NCBI RefSeq assembly: GCF_001423765.1
Contig: NZ_LMPG01000012.1
Coordinates: forward strand, 94,400 to 158,399
Direction of reading: 5' to 3'
Length of the DNA stretch: 64,000 nucleotides
Source: Sphingomonas sp. Leaf343
GTDB taxonomy: Bacteria > Pseudomonadota > Alphaproteobacteria > Sphingomonadales > Sphingomonadaceae
Under the pieces are notes generated by a model that was not told the origin of the DNA, ran no database searches, and saw only the letters and a list, made by a program, of their open reading frames with translations. The position numbers and the translations under genes were made by a program. Positions 8,346 to 16,459 of the stretch are shown here, one piece after another (positions within the stretch are counted from its first letter, which is position 1; each line of letters starts with the position of its first letter).

Positions 8346-8593
8346 CCGCCCGTCACCGGCGGGAAGATCGCCACTTCCTTGGCATCCGCGACCGGCGCAT
8401 CCAGCGACACGAACGCCTGATCCACCGCCGCGCGCAACCGTTCCCGGTCGGCGAACGCGCTGGCGTGACCCTCGCTCCGTGCGGCGAGCCAGTCGATCAG
8501 GCCGGCGACGGTCGTGACGTCGACCGGCGGCGTCACCTCTTCCTCGCCCACGCCCACGGCCTCGCGGACCCAGGCGAAATACAGCACGCGCAT
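8342..8593 (-). CDS. moaD: Molybdopterin synthase sulfur carrier subunit MoaD
   Basis: An 83-residue ubiquitin-like protein ending in the Gly-Gly needed for adenylation and thiocarboxylation (FPPVTGG). It delivers sulfur to MoaE. The start at 8593 gives MRVLYFAWVREAVG, the typical beginning; a longer reading would run into pgsA. It begins five bases after the pgsA stop and overlaps moaE by four, so pgsA-moaD-moaE look like one operon. This pgsA-moaD-moaE order is common in related alphaproteobacteria. Confidence 0.94.
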   Translation of the reverse strand: MRVLYFAWVREAVGVGEEEVTPPVDVTTVAGLIDWLAARSEGHASAFADRERLRAAVDQAFVSLDAPVADAKEVAIFPPVTGG

Positions 8594-8598
8594 CCCGC

Positions 8599-9150
8599 TC
8601 AATCCATATGCTTCAGGCCGACGCGCAGATAGTCCCAGCCGGTGATCGCGGTCAGCGCCGCCGCGCCCCAAAGGCTGGCGAGCCCGACGACCTTGATCCA
8701 CTCCGCCTGCGGCAGCGCGCCGGCCAGGATCAGCGCGCCGAGCGACACGAGCTGCAGCGTCGTCTTCCATTTGGCGAGGCGAGACACCGGCATCGACACG
8801 TGCAGCGGCGCAAGGAATTCACGAAGCCCCGACACCGCGATCTCGCGCAGCAGGATGATGAGCGCGGCGACGATGCTGAACCCCTCGATATCGCGGGTCG
8901 CGACCAGCATCAGGATGACGGCGGCGACCATGATCTTGTCGGCGATCGGATCGAGGAAGACGCCCAGCCGCGACACCGCCCCGTTGCTGCGGGCCAGATA
9001 GCCGTCGAAATAATCGGTGATGCCCATCAGGCAATACAGCGCGAACGCCAGCGCATAGCCCGCCGGCCAGTGCGGCCACCACAGCAGCCCGACCAGCAGC
9101 GGGACCGCGACGATCCGCGACAGGGTCAGCAGGTTGGGCAAGGTCAGCAT
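8599..9150 (-). CDS. pgsA: CDP-diacylglycerol-glycerol-3-phosphate 3-phosphatidyltransferase
   Basis: A 183-residue inner-membrane enzyme that makes phosphatidylglycerophosphate, first step to phosphatidylglycerol and cardiolipin. The CDP-alcohol phosphotransferase motif is complete: DYFDGYLAR, then G and FLDPIADK at the right spacing. Four to six hydrophobic helices are visible. The N-terminus MLTLPNLLTLSRI is typical of PgsA. It heads the operon with moaD and moaE. The 114-base gap to the divergent MFS gene should hold promoters for both directions. Confidence 0.93.
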   Translation of the reverse strand: MLTLPNLLTLSRIVAVPLLVGLLWWPHWPAGYALAFALYCLMGITDYFDGYLARSNGAVSRLGVFLDPIADKIMVAAVILMLVATRDIEGFSIVAALIILLREIAVSGLREFLAPLHVSMPVSRLAKWKTTLQLVSLGALILAGALPQAEWIKVVGLASLWGAAALTAITGWDYLRVGLKHMD

Positions 9151-9264
9151 CGCCGGCGACTCCTAACCCCCTGCCACGGAACCGCAACCGGATTGAGCAT
9201 GGCGCGGGCCTTCCCGCTCGGCTAAGTGCCGGTCGTTCGTCAACGACCGAGGCCGGCGTCCGTC

Positions 9265-10554
9265 ATGATAAATGCCCTGGGGCTGTTGAAGCAACGCCGC
9301 TTCCTGCCCCTGTTCACCACCCAGTTTCTCGGCGCGTTCAACGACAACCTGTTCAAGACGTCGATGGTGCTGTTCGCGACCTACGCGATCTTCAACGACG
9401 CCAGGCAAGAGGCTAATTTCAACGCGCTGGCGACGGGGATCGCGATCCTGCCCTTCTTCCTGCTGTCGGCATTGGCGGGTCAGCTCGCCGACAGTCACGA
9501 CAAGGCGAAGATCATCCGGCTGGTGAAATCGGCGGAGATCGGGATCATGGCGTTCGGAGCCGCGGGTCTCGTGCTGGCGCGGGCCGGGCATACCAATCTC
9601 GGCGTCGGGCTGATGCTGTTCGCGGTGCTGTTGCTGGGAACGCATTCGACGTTCTTCGGGCCGATCAAATACGCGATCCTGCCGCAGCATCTGCCGCCGT
9701 GCGACGTACTGGGCGGCACCGGGCTGGTCGAGGCGGGGACGTATCTCGCGATCCTGCTCGGCACCGTGGTCGCGGGCTGGATCTCGATCGACGGCGCGGC
9801 GGCGCTGGTATTGGTGATCGCCGTCGTCGGCTGGTTCGCGGGCCGTCAGGTCCCCCCCGCCCCGCGCGAGGGACCGCCGCTAAAGCTCAACTACAATCCG
9901 TTCACCGCATCGTGGCGGCTGATCTCCGCGACGATGCACATCCCGCGGCTGTTCCTGGCGATCTGCGCGATCAGCTTTTTCTGGACGATCGGATCGGTCC
10001 TCATCATCGTCTTTCCACCTCTGGTGAAGAACGTGCTGACCGCCGACGAACGCGTCGCCAGCGCCGTGATCGCGGTGTTCTCCGTCGGCGTCGCGATCGG
10101 CTCGGTCGTCATCAATTCGATGCTGAAGGGCAAGATTTCCGCGAAATACTCACCGGCTTCGGTGATCGCGATGGGTGCGCTGGTGTGCGTGTTCTCGTTC
10201 CTGTCGCGGAACTGGACGCCCGCTCCGGCCGGTCAGCTTTACGGCTGGGCCGGCTTCATCGCGCAACCGGGTTCGATCGCGGTGCTGGGGACGCTGCTGC
10301 TGATCGCGGTGACGGGCGGCATGTTCGTGGTGCCGCTCTATGCCTTCCTGACCACGACCGTCGAAAAGGACCAGACTGCGCGCACGGTGGCGGCGAACAA
10401 CGTCGTCAATGCCGGCGCGATGACGATCGGCGCGTTTGCGGTCCTGTTCATCACCGGCCTCGGCGTGACGCCGGAGGACATGCTGTTTCTGGTGGCGGGC
10501 ATGTGCCTGGTCTCCGCATGGATCGCGCAGAAGCTGCACCGCGCCTGCGACTGA
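9265..10554 (+). CDS. MFS transporter, LplT (lysophospholipid transporter)-like
   Basis: A 429-residue major facilitator with about 12 membrane segments. The N-terminal sequence RRFLPLFTTQFLGAFNDNLF is the hallmark of the LplT group, which flips lysophospholipids across the inner membrane for re-acylation. It lacks the acyltransferase and acyl-ACP synthetase domains that are fused in some relatives. I use the ATG at 9265 (MINALGLLKQRR); a GTG 39 bases earlier is also open. It is divergent from pgsA, so both neighbours concern phospholipids, which supports but does not prove the substrate. Confidence 0.82.
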   Translation: MINALGLLKQRRFLPLFTTQFLGAFNDNLFKTSMVLFATYAIFNDARQEANFNALATGIAILPFFLLSALAGQLADSHDKAKIIRLVKSAEIGIMAFGAAGLVLARAGHTNLGVGLMLFAVLLLGTHSTFFGPIKYAILPQHLPPCDVLGGTGLVEAGTYLAILLGTVVAGWISIDGAAALVLVIAVVGWFAGRQVPPAPREGPPLKLNYNPFTASWRLISATMHIPRLFLAICAISFFWTIGSVLIIVFPPLVKNVLTADERVASAVIAVFSVGVAIGSVVINSMLKGKISAKYSPASVIAMGALVCVFSFLSRNWTPAPAGQLYGWAGFIAQPGSIAVLGTLLLIAVTGGMFVVPLYAFLTTTVEKDQTARTVAANNVVNAGAMTIGAFAVLFITGLGVTPEDMLFLVAGMCLVSAWIAQKLHRACD

Positions 10555-10558
10555 GGTC

Positions 10559-10726
10559 CTAGAACAGGAACGTGTAGAAGCAGGTGAAGAAGGCACTGAA
10601 GCTGAGCACGAACAGCTTCCAGTCCTGATCCTCGCTGCGCGGGACGGGCACGGCGGCGACGCGCGGCAGCGTCTGGCGAAAGGGATGCCTTGCGGCTTCG
10701 TTGGTCAGGACAAGGCGTCGTTTCAT
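10559..10726 (-). CDS. Small protein with one C-terminal membrane segment (55 aa)
   Basis: An ORF of 55 codons facing the MFS transporter gene, with only four bases between the two stop codons. Residues 1-37 are basic and soluble (MKRRLVLTNEAARHPF, then PRVAAVPVPRSEDQD), and the end is a hydrophobic stretch WKLFVLSFSAFFTCFYTFLF that could anchor it in the inner membrane. Codon use fits the high-GC coding pattern here. I see no strong ribosome site, and no family is recognised. It could be a conserved microprotein of sphingomonads; a chance ORF remains possible. Confidence 0.6.
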   Translation of the reverse strand: MKRRLVLTNEAARHPFRQTLPRVAAVPVPRSEDQDWKLFVLSFSAFFTCFYTFLF

Positions 10727-10736
10727 GGCGCGGATG

Positions 10737-10751
10737 TTAACGCGCCGTTTA
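10737..10751 (+). promoter_or_regulatory. Possible CtrA-type box
   Basis: TTAA-N7-TTTA, one mismatch from the CtrA consensus TTAA-N7-TTAA, lies 11 bases upstream of the start of the 55-aa small gene. An inverted pair GTTAACGC (10736-10743) / GCGTTAAC (10774-10781) overlaps it. Such matches can occur by chance. Confidence 0.3.
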
Positions 10752-10832
10752 CGAATTGGACCAGCGGCGAAAAGCGTTAACTGGCGACCGTCCGATGTTG
10801 GGACGATCGTCGTGGGGAGCCGCGCACCGGGT

Positions 10833-10872
10833 CGGACACCGTGCCCCCGCTATCGCAGGAACACGGTGTCCG
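10833..10872 (-). terminator. Stem-loop after the TPR-SPOR gene
   Basis: An 11-bp perfect inverted repeat (CGGACACCGTG at 10833-10843 and its complement at 10862-10872) lies 27 bases beyond the stop codon of the minus-strand TPR-SPOR gene. There is no clear T-run. Confidence 0.45.
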
Positions 10873-10898
10873 GAAATATCACGGTCGGAGGAAGACGA

Positions 10899-12173
10899 TC
10901 AGCGCGCCGCCACCTGCAGGCCGGGCTTGCGCAGCCACTGGGCTACCGCATCGCCCGCGGACCGGCGGACGAAACAGGCACCGCCCCGCGCACGGTATTT
11001 TGTGCAGAGAGCGACCGCGTGGGTACGGTCGAACCCGCCGATCGACAAGCGATAGAAGTCGCTGCCGCCGGTCTTGAACGTCATCCCCTGCGGCGTATGG
11101 CCCGCCAGTGCGGCGAAGCGGCGGGTCATCCGGCCCCACGCGTCGCGCGCCACGCCGGGCGCACCGAAAGCACCGAGCTGCACATGCCAGTCGCCCGACC
11201 CTGCGGTCGGCGCGGCGGCCGCACGCTGGCGCAGGATCGCCGCGAACGACACCTTGGCCGGCGTCCTGTCCGCCGCGATCAGCATCGTCGGCGCCGCGGG
11301 AAGCGGCTGCACCACCTCCTTGCGGGGCCCGAAGACGACCGGCGCGAGCAGCGGGGCGGGCAGCGGCTCGGCCGCCGGCACGATCGCCACGACCTTCTCC
11401 ACCGCCTCTGCCTCCGACACCGATCCCTCGGGAACGGCAGCCGTCATCGGCGGTGCGGCGGACAGCGCCAGCGGGACGGGCTGGCCGCTATCGGCGACGG
11501 GATTCACGCCCAGCAACGTCGCGACCTGATCGGACGCGGCGGCAGGCTGCGCGAAGCTGGCCCATTCCTGCATCCGGCGATCGACATCCGCGGGGGACAG
11601 ATCGGCGGCGGCGGCGGCGCGCGCCATCGTCCAGTCGCCGGCCAGCGCCAGCGCGAGGGCGAGATTCTGCCGCACCGTCGCGGTCGCGCCCGGAATACGG
11701 GCGGCCTGCGTCAACAGGGTGACGCCCCCCGTCGGATCGCCGGCCAGCGCAGTCGCCAGTCCGCGATCCGCCAACGCGATATGATCGGCATGATCGGCCA
11801 GCGTCGTCCGCGCCGTCGCGAAATCCCCCGTGGCGATCTGCATAAGTGCGAGGTTCAGGGCTGTCGCGCCATCGTCCGATGAGAGCGACAGGGCGTCGGC
11901 ATAGGCCGCACGGGCCGACTGGAAGCGCCCTCCCTGAACATAGCTTCTGGCGAGCAGCACGCGATATCCCGCGACGGACGGCGCGGCGGCCACTGCGGCC
12001 TCCGCCTCGTCGATCGCAGCGGCGGGGCGATGCTTGTCGAGCGCCTTGCCCGCCTTGCGCGCGTGATCCGCGGGGCTGCCCTTGGCGGCGTCGCCACCGG
12101 TCGCGCTGCCGGCCAGCACGGTGCCGAGCGCCAGCGCCGACAGGCCAAGCGACAACAAGCTATGGGTCTTCAT
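10899..12173 (-). CDS. TPR- and SPOR-domain exported protein
   Basis: A 424-residue protein with an N-terminal signal peptide (about 1-22), helical TPR-like repeats (about 35-210: GYRVLLARSYVQGGRFQSA, NLALMQIATGDFATAR), a low-complexity Ala/Pro/Val segment and a C-terminal SPOR domain at about 327-404 (WHVQLGAFG to CFVRR). SPOR domains bind denuded glycan strands at the division septum. So the protein probably sits in the periplasm and may mark or regulate septal peptidoglycan. It is the third gene of an apparent operon after a ParA-like ATPase and an RHH-like protein, starting 15 bases after the latter. Exact role unknown. Confidence 0.82.
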   Translation of the reverse strand: MKTHSLLSLGLSALALGTVLAGSATGGDAAKGSPADHARKAGKALDKHRPAAAIDEAEAAVAAAPSVAGYRVLLARSYVQGGRFQSARAAYADALSLSSDDGATALNLALMQIATGDFATARTTLADHADHIALADRGLATALAGDPTGGVTLLTQAARIPGATATVRQNLALALALAGDWTMARAAAAADLSPADVDRRMQEWASFAQPAAASDQVATLLGVNPVADSGQPVPLALSAAPPMTAAVPEGSVSEAEAVEKVVAIVPAAEPLPAPLLAPVVFGPRKEVVQPLPAAPTMLIAADRTPAKVSFAAILRQRAAAAPTAGSGDWHVQLGAFGAPGVARDAWGRMTRRFAALAGHTPQGMTFKTGGSDFYRLSIGGFDRTHAVALCTKYRARGGACFVRRSAGDAVAQWLRKPGLQVAAR

Positions 12174-12188
12174 GTCATCGACTCCGGA

Positions 12189-12701
12189 TCAGGCGGTGCG
12201 GCGGGCCCTGGGTGCGGGCAGCTGTTCGATCAGCGCCTCCACCTCGGGCATCGTATTGAGAAAGGCGTCGAGCGCATCGGCGACCAGCGCCTGCGCGGAA
12301 CGGTTCGCGACCGCACTCGCCAGCCGCAAGCGCAGGTGACGCTCGGCGTCGAGGCGCAGCGTGAAGGCCGCTTTGCCGCGCCGGGTCTGGACCGCGCTGT
12401 CGCGGCCGATCCGCGCGGCGGTGGCGGACGACACGGGCTTGATCTCCAGCCGCTCGCGCAGGGTGGCGCGTTCGGTCAGCACCGGCGGCGTCGGGACCGG
12501 CAGCGTCGGGACCGGCAGCGCCTCGGCCACGACAGGGACGGACGAAGCCTCGCCACCCATGTCGTTCCAGCCGAGATCGTCGGCGCCGATCGCCGTCGCC
12601 GGTTGCGCCTGCGACAGCGCGAACGCCTGATTGCGCATCGCCGGCCGGGCCTGACCCTTGCGGGCGAGCAGTTGCGAAGAAAGGGAGGCGAGCGGCTTCA
12701 T
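12189..12701 (-). CDS. Ribbon-helix-helix-like protein paired with ParA
   Basis: A 170-residue soluble protein. The N-terminal two thirds is low complexity (Pro/Val repeats such as VPTLPVPTPPV). The C-terminal part reads AAFTLRLDAERHLRLRLASA then NRSAQALVADALDAFL, with the beta-strand plus two helices expected of a ribbon-helix-helix DNA-binding fold, here apparently without a long tail after it. It begins five bases after the parA stop. Small RHH proteins act as centromere-binding partners of ParA in plasmids, so an analogous adaptor role is plausible. I do not recognise a named family. Confidence 0.72.
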   Translation of the reverse strand: MKPLASLSSQLLARKGQARPAMRNQAFALSQAQPATAIGADDLGWNDMGGEASSVPVVAEALPVPTLPVPTPPVLTERATLRERLEIKPVSSATAARIGRDSAVQTRRGKAAFTLRLDAERHLRLRLASAVANRSAQALVADALDAFLNTMPEVEALIEQLPAPRARRTA

Positions 12702-12706
12702 GCGCG

Positions 12707-13417
12707 TCACCCCACCACGCGACGGCCGAAGCCGGCCGCCGGCGCACGCTGGCCGAATCCGGCGGTGCCGGGCACCGCGAACACCGTGCGGCGGAAATTC
12801 TTTTCGAGGCGATCGGACACGTAGGTCCACAGCGCCTCGACCTCCGCCGCCGACTTGCCGTTCGGATCGGTTTCCATGACGGTCCGGCCGTCGATCATAG
12901 ATGCCGCGAAATCGGTGCGCTGATGGATCGTGATCGGCGCGACAGTGCCGTGCTGCGACAGCGCGACCGCCGCCTCCGACGTGATCCGTGCTTTCGGCGT
13001 GGCGGCGTTGACGACGAAGACCAGCGGCTTGCCGGCCCGGTCGCAGATGTCGACGGTGGCCCCGACGGCGCGCAGGTCGTGCGGGCTGGGACGGGTGGGC
13101 ACCAGCACCAGCTCGGCGACCTGGATGACGCTCTGGATCGCGACCGTGATCGCCGGTGGCGTGTCGATCATCGCCAGCTTGAAGCCCTGCTGGCGCAACA
13201 CCTCCAGATCGGCGGCGAGCCGAGCGACGGTGGTCTGCGCGAAGGCGGGATATTCCGCCTCCCGCTCGTTCCACCATTCGGACAGCGACCCTTGTGGATC
13301 GATATCGATCAGTACGACCGGTCCTGCGCCGGCGCGTTGCGCCTGCACGGCGAGATGGCCGGACAAGGTGGTCTTGCCCGATCCGCCCTTTTGCGATGCC
13401 AACGCGAGAACGCGCAT
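12707..13417 (-). CDS. ParA/MinD-family ATPase
   Basis: A 236-residue deviant Walker ATPase. The P-loop is KGGSGKTT (Lys10 to Thr17, with the signature lysine Lys10), Walker A' is DIDPQGS (about 38-44), and the segment LAMIDTPPA holds Walker B. Such ATPases position DNA, plasmids or protein complexes by cycling on the nucleoid or membrane. No parB is adjacent and this is unlikely to be the chromosomal ParA, which normally lies with parB near the origin. The gene partners instead with an RHH-like protein and a SPOR protein. The start follows an ACAGGAG site. A CtrA-like box lies 50 bases upstream. Confidence 0.85.
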   Translation of the reverse strand: MRVLALASQKGGSGKTTLSGHLAVQAQRAGAGPVVLIDIDPQGSLSEWWNEREAEYPAFAQTTVARLAADLEVLRQQGFKLAMIDTPPAITVAIQSVIQVAELVLVPTRPSPHDLRAVGATVDICDRAGKPLVFVVNAATPKARITSEAAVALSQHGTVAPITIHQRTDFAASMIDGRTVMETDPNGKSAAEVEALWTYVSDRLEKNFRRTVFAVPGTAGFGQRAPAAGFGRRVVG

Positions 13418-13466
13418 AGTTCCCCGACACTCCTGTAAGTCGATCGTCGGAGTGACACGCGCGTCC

Positions 13467-13481
13467 CTAATAACTCGTTAA
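13467..13481 (-). promoter_or_regulatory. Possible CtrA-type box upstream of parA-like gene
   Basis: On the minus strand TTAA-N7-TTAG lies 50 bases upstream of the ParA-like start and 89 bases upstream of the divergent Sel1-SPOR start. It differs by one base from TTAA-N7-TTAA. CtrA controls cell-cycle and division genes in alphaproteobacteria, so the site would fit, but the motif is short. Confidence 0.35.
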
Positions 13482-13569
13482 ATCTCTCGCTTTAGAAAGG
13501 CTGTCGACGAACAACGCCGGTAAACGCGCTCTTGACCGGGATTGCGCCTCGCCGGGGCTGGAGGAACGG

Positions 13570-14502
13570 ATGATGAAGACACTGCTGCCGCTGGCCCTGT
13601 TTGCACTGGCCGTTACCCCGGCGGGTGCCGATGTGAAGGCCGGCGTCGATGCGTGGGGGCGCGGCGACTATACGCGCGCGGTGCAGGAATGGCGCGGACC
13701 GGCGATCCAGGGCGATCCCGACGCGCAGTTCAACCTCGCACAGGCGTACAAGCTGGGCCGCGGCGTATCCGTCGATCCGGCGCAGGCGGAAAGCTGGTTC
13801 CGCAAGGCCGCCGATCAGGGCCATCAACAGGCGCAGGACAATTACGGCCTCGCACTGTTCCAGTCTGGCCATAAGGAACTGGCCGCGCCGTGGCTGTTCA
13901 AATCCGCCGACCGCGGCGAGGCGCGTGCGCAGCTCGTACTGGGCACGATGCTGTTCAACGGCGACGGCGTGCCCCGCGACTATCCGCGCGCCTATGCCCT
14001 GATGACGCGCGCGTCGCAGGCGGGCTTGCAGTCGGCGGGTACCACATTGGCGCAGATGGACCAGTATATCTCCGCCGAGGACCGCCAGCGCGGCATGACG
14101 CTGGCACAGGAATATGCGGCGGGCTCGGTAGCGCCGAACCTGCCAGGCGTCGCGGTCAAGCCGGTGAAGACGGTGAAGACGGAGAAGGTGGCGTCGGCGG
14201 TGAAGCCCGTCGCGATCCCGCCCTCCGTGCTGCGCGAGCCGGCTCCGCGCTCCGAGCCGAAGATCGCCGCCAAACCGGTGGCGAAGACGGGCGCATGGCG
14301 GGTGCAACTCGGCGCCTTTCGCGACCGCGGCAACGCGGAGGGGCTATGGGCACAAATGCGCGGCAAGCTCGGCGGCGCCGGACCGGCCTATGTCACCGGT
14401 GGTGGCGTGACCCGGTTGCAGGCGACCGGCTTCGCCGACAAGGCGGAGGCCCAGCGCGCGTGCAAGACCGTCGCCGCGTCGTGCGTGGTGGTCGCGCCGT
14501 AG
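13570..14502 (+). CDS. Sel1-repeat and SPOR-domain exported protein
   Basis: A 310-residue protein with a signal peptide (about 1-21, ending AGA-D), Sel1-like repeats at about 25-165 (AQFNLAQAYKLGRGV, AQDNYGLALF, AQLVLGTMLFNGDGVPRDY), a Lys/Val linker (KPVKTVKTEKVAS) and a C-terminal SPOR domain at about 241-310 (WRVQLGAFRDRG). It should be periplasmic and bind peptidoglycan at division sites. It is transcribed away from the ParA-RHH-SPOR operon, with 152 bases between the starts, so the two units could share regulation. A start three bases later (MKTLL) is equally possible. Confidence 0.85.
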   Translation: MMKTLLPLALFALAVTPAGADVKAGVDAWGRGDYTRAVQEWRGPAIQGDPDAQFNLAQAYKLGRGVSVDPAQAESWFRKAADQGHQQAQDNYGLALFQSGHKELAAPWLFKSADRGEARAQLVLGTMLFNGDGVPRDYPRAYALMTRASQAGLQSAGTTLAQMDQYISAEDRQRGMTLAQEYAAGSVAPNLPGVAVKPVKTVKTEKVASAVKPVAIPPSVLREPAPRSEPKIAAKPVAKTGAWRVQLGAFRDRGNAEGLWAQMRGKLGGAGPAYVTGGGVTRLQATGFADKAEAQRACKTVAASCVVVAP

Positions 14503-14525
14503 CGTTCTCGGCGGGCGAACTATTC

Positions 14526-14575
14526 GCTCCCCTCCCCTTCAGGGGAGGGGCTGGGGGTGGCCTGAAGGGGAGGGA
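14526..14575. repeat. GC-rich palindromic intergenic repeat
   Basis: CCCCTCCCCT at 14529-14538 pairs with 14541-14550, and CCCCTTCAGG at 14534-14543 can instead pair with 14561-14570, so two mutually exclusive hairpins are possible. The CTGGGGGTGG core between them is shared with other intergenic sites in the window. It lies between convergent genes and may terminate both. Confidence 0.7.
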
Positions 14576-14589
14576 TTGTAAGATTTGCT

Positions 14590-15471
14590 CTACACCCCCA
14601 CCCACTCCGCCCGCGCGATACCCTGCGCATACAGCAACGCCGTCAGGTCGCCGCTCTCCACCCGCGCCCCCGCCGCCGCTGCGACGATCGGCTTCGCGCG
14701 ATAGGCGACGCCCAGCCCCGCCGCGCGGATCATCGGCAGGTCGTTGGCACCGTCGCCGACTGCCAGCGTCTCCGTGGGCGAGAGGCCGAGCCGCACGACC
14801 TCCGCCGCCAGCGTCGCCTCCTTCGTGCCCGCGTCGACGATCGGCTTCGCGACCGCGCCGGTCAGCATGCCATTCGCGACCAGCAGGACGTTCGCGATCG
14901 CCCGGTGGAAGCCGATCTCTGCCGCGACGGGCTCGGCGAAGCGCGTGAAACCGCCCGACACCAGCACGCAGGTCGCACCCCGCGCCCGCATCGTCTGCAC
15001 CAGCGGCTTCGCGCCCGGCATGATCCGCACGCGTTCGGCGAGACACCGGGCGATCACCGCCTCGTCCAGCCCTGCGAGCAACGCCACGCGGGCGTCCAGC
15101 GCCCCCGCGAAGTCCAGTTCGCCGCGCATGGCCGCCTCCGTCACGGCGGAGACCTCGGCCTTGATCCCGGCATAGTCGGCCAGTTCGTCGATGCACTCGA
15201 CGGTAATCATCGTCGAATCCATGTCGGCGATCAGCAGCCGCTTTTCGCGCCCAGTCGCCGGCTGCACGATCGCATCGACGCCGGGCAGCAATGCTTCCAG
15301 CACCGCCCTGCCCGCCTCCGGCTCGGCGGAGAAGACCAGATCGGCGGCCACGCCCTCGTCCAGCCATGTCGACGCACCCGGCGCGCAGCCCGCATCGCGC
15401 AAGGCATCGAGCGCGACCGATACGTCTCCCGCGTGGAGCGTCTCTGCTGCTATCAGCGTCGCCATGAACAT
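14590..15471 (-). CDS. serB: Phosphoserine phosphatase SerB
   Basis: A 293-residue HAD-family phosphatase that hydrolyses phosphoserine to serine, the last step of serine synthesis. The catalytic motif is [10 protein letters not shown] (nucleophile Asp83, acid/base Asp85), followed by LVSGGFTRF and [10 protein letters not shown]. The N-terminal 75 residues form the ACT-like region seen in long SerB proteins. I chose the ATG at 15471 because a GGAG site lies seven bases upstream; an ATG two codons later is also possible. Its 5' end overlaps the start of the divergent miaA gene by eight bases. Confidence 0.94.
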   Translation of the reverse strand: MFMATLIAAETLHAGDVSVALDALRDAGCAPGASTWLDEGVAADLVFSAEPEAGRAVLEALLPGVDAIVQPATGREKRLLIADMDSTMITVECIDELADYAGIKAEVSAVTEAAMRGELDFAGALDARVALLAGLDEAVIARCLAERVRIMPGAKPLVQTMRARGATCVLVSGGFTRFAEPVAAEIGFHRAIANVLLVANGMLTGAVAKPIVDAGTKEATLAAEVVRLGLSPTETLAVGDGANDLPMIRAAGLGVAYRAKPIVAAAAGARVESGDLTALLYAQGIARAEWVGV

Positions 15472-16405
15472 CGTCGATCTCCCACCGGCGGCTGAGCGGC
15501 CAAGGCTGGCGCTCATCGCAGGGCCGACCGCCAGCGGCAAGTCCGCCGCCGCGATCGCACTGGCGGAGCGCGCGAACGGCGTGGTCGTCAACGCCGACGC
15601 CAGCCAGGTCTATGCCGACCTCCGCATCCTCAGCGCACGACCATCGCCAGAGGACGAGGCGCACGTGCCGCACGAACTGTTCGGCTACATCGACGGGGCG
15701 GAGAGCTGCTCCGCCGCGCGCTGGGCCGCGGATGCCGCATCCGCGATCGACGCGATCCACGCACGGGGGAAGCTGCCGGTGCTGGCCGGCGGCACCGGCC
15801 TCTATATCCGTACCCTGCTCGACGGGATCGCACCGGTGCCGGAAATCGACCCGGCGATCCGCGCCGGGGTCCGTGCCCTGTCCGTCGCGGCGGCGCACGC
15901 GCGGCTGGCGAAGCTCGACCCGGCCGCCGCCGCGCGGCTCGCACCCGCCGATACCACCCGAGTCGCACGGGCGCTGGAGGTCGTGCAGTCAACCGGACGG
16001 ACGCTGTCGTCGTGGCAGGCGGAGCGAAGCGGCGGGATCGGCCATCGCGTCGATCTACAGCCGTTGATCCTGCTGCCCGACCGTACCGGACTGATCGCCC
16101 ATTGCGATGCGCGACTGGTGACGATGTTCGACGATGGTGCGATCGAGGAAGTCGCCAGACTATTGGCACGCAACGATATTCCCGCCGACGCGCCCGTCCG
16201 CCGCGCGATCGGCGTGCCCGAGATCGCGGCGTTGCTGCACGGTGACCTCGCTCGGGACGAGGCGCTCGCCGCCGCGCAGATCGCCACGCGCCGCTATGCC
16301 AAGCGGCAATATACGTGGTTCCGGCACCAGCCCCCGACGCATTGGCCACGATCAGAAAGTTTCTCGACAGACACTATAAATGAAATATTCTGTCTTTCGG
16401 GTTGA
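15464..16405 (+). CDS. miaA: tRNA dimethylallyltransferase MiaA
   Basis: A 313-residue MiaA, which prenylates A37 in tRNAs reading UNN codons. The P-loop [11 protein letters not shown] (about 19-29), the segment [13 protein letters not shown] (the usual DSxQVY with Ala in place of Asp-Ser context), [15 protein letters not shown] and [12 protein letters not shown] are characteristic. In most MiaA the sequence is N(A/S)DSMQVY; here it is NADASQVY, a modest variant. The start codon lies inside the 5' end of serB on the other strand, so its ribosome site and promoter must lie within serB. The C-terminal 20 residues are less conserved. Confidence 0.93.
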   Translation: MNIVDLPPAAERPRLALIAGPTASGKSAAAIALAERANGVVVNADASQVYADLRILSARPSPEDEAHVPHELFGYIDGAESCSAARWAADAASAIDAIHARGKLPVLAGGTGLYIRTLLDGIAPVPEIDPAIRAGVRALSVAAAHARLAKLDPAAAARLAPADTTRVARALEVVQSTGRTLSSWQAERSGGIGHRVDLQPLILLPDRTGLIAHCDARLVTMFDDGAIEEVARLLARNDIPADAPVRRAIGVPEIAALLHGDLARDEALAAAQIATRRYAKRQYTWFRHQPPTHWPRSESFSTDTINEIFCLSG

Positions 16406-16459
16406 CGTGCAGGAAAGCGTCCTTTAGCGGGACGGCCACTCAATAGTTGGAGACGTGAC

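Noticed and set aside
12707..13417. Chromosomal parA of the origin-segregation system
   Set aside because: No parB, gidA/gidB or parS-like sites nearby; partners are RHH and SPOR proteins.
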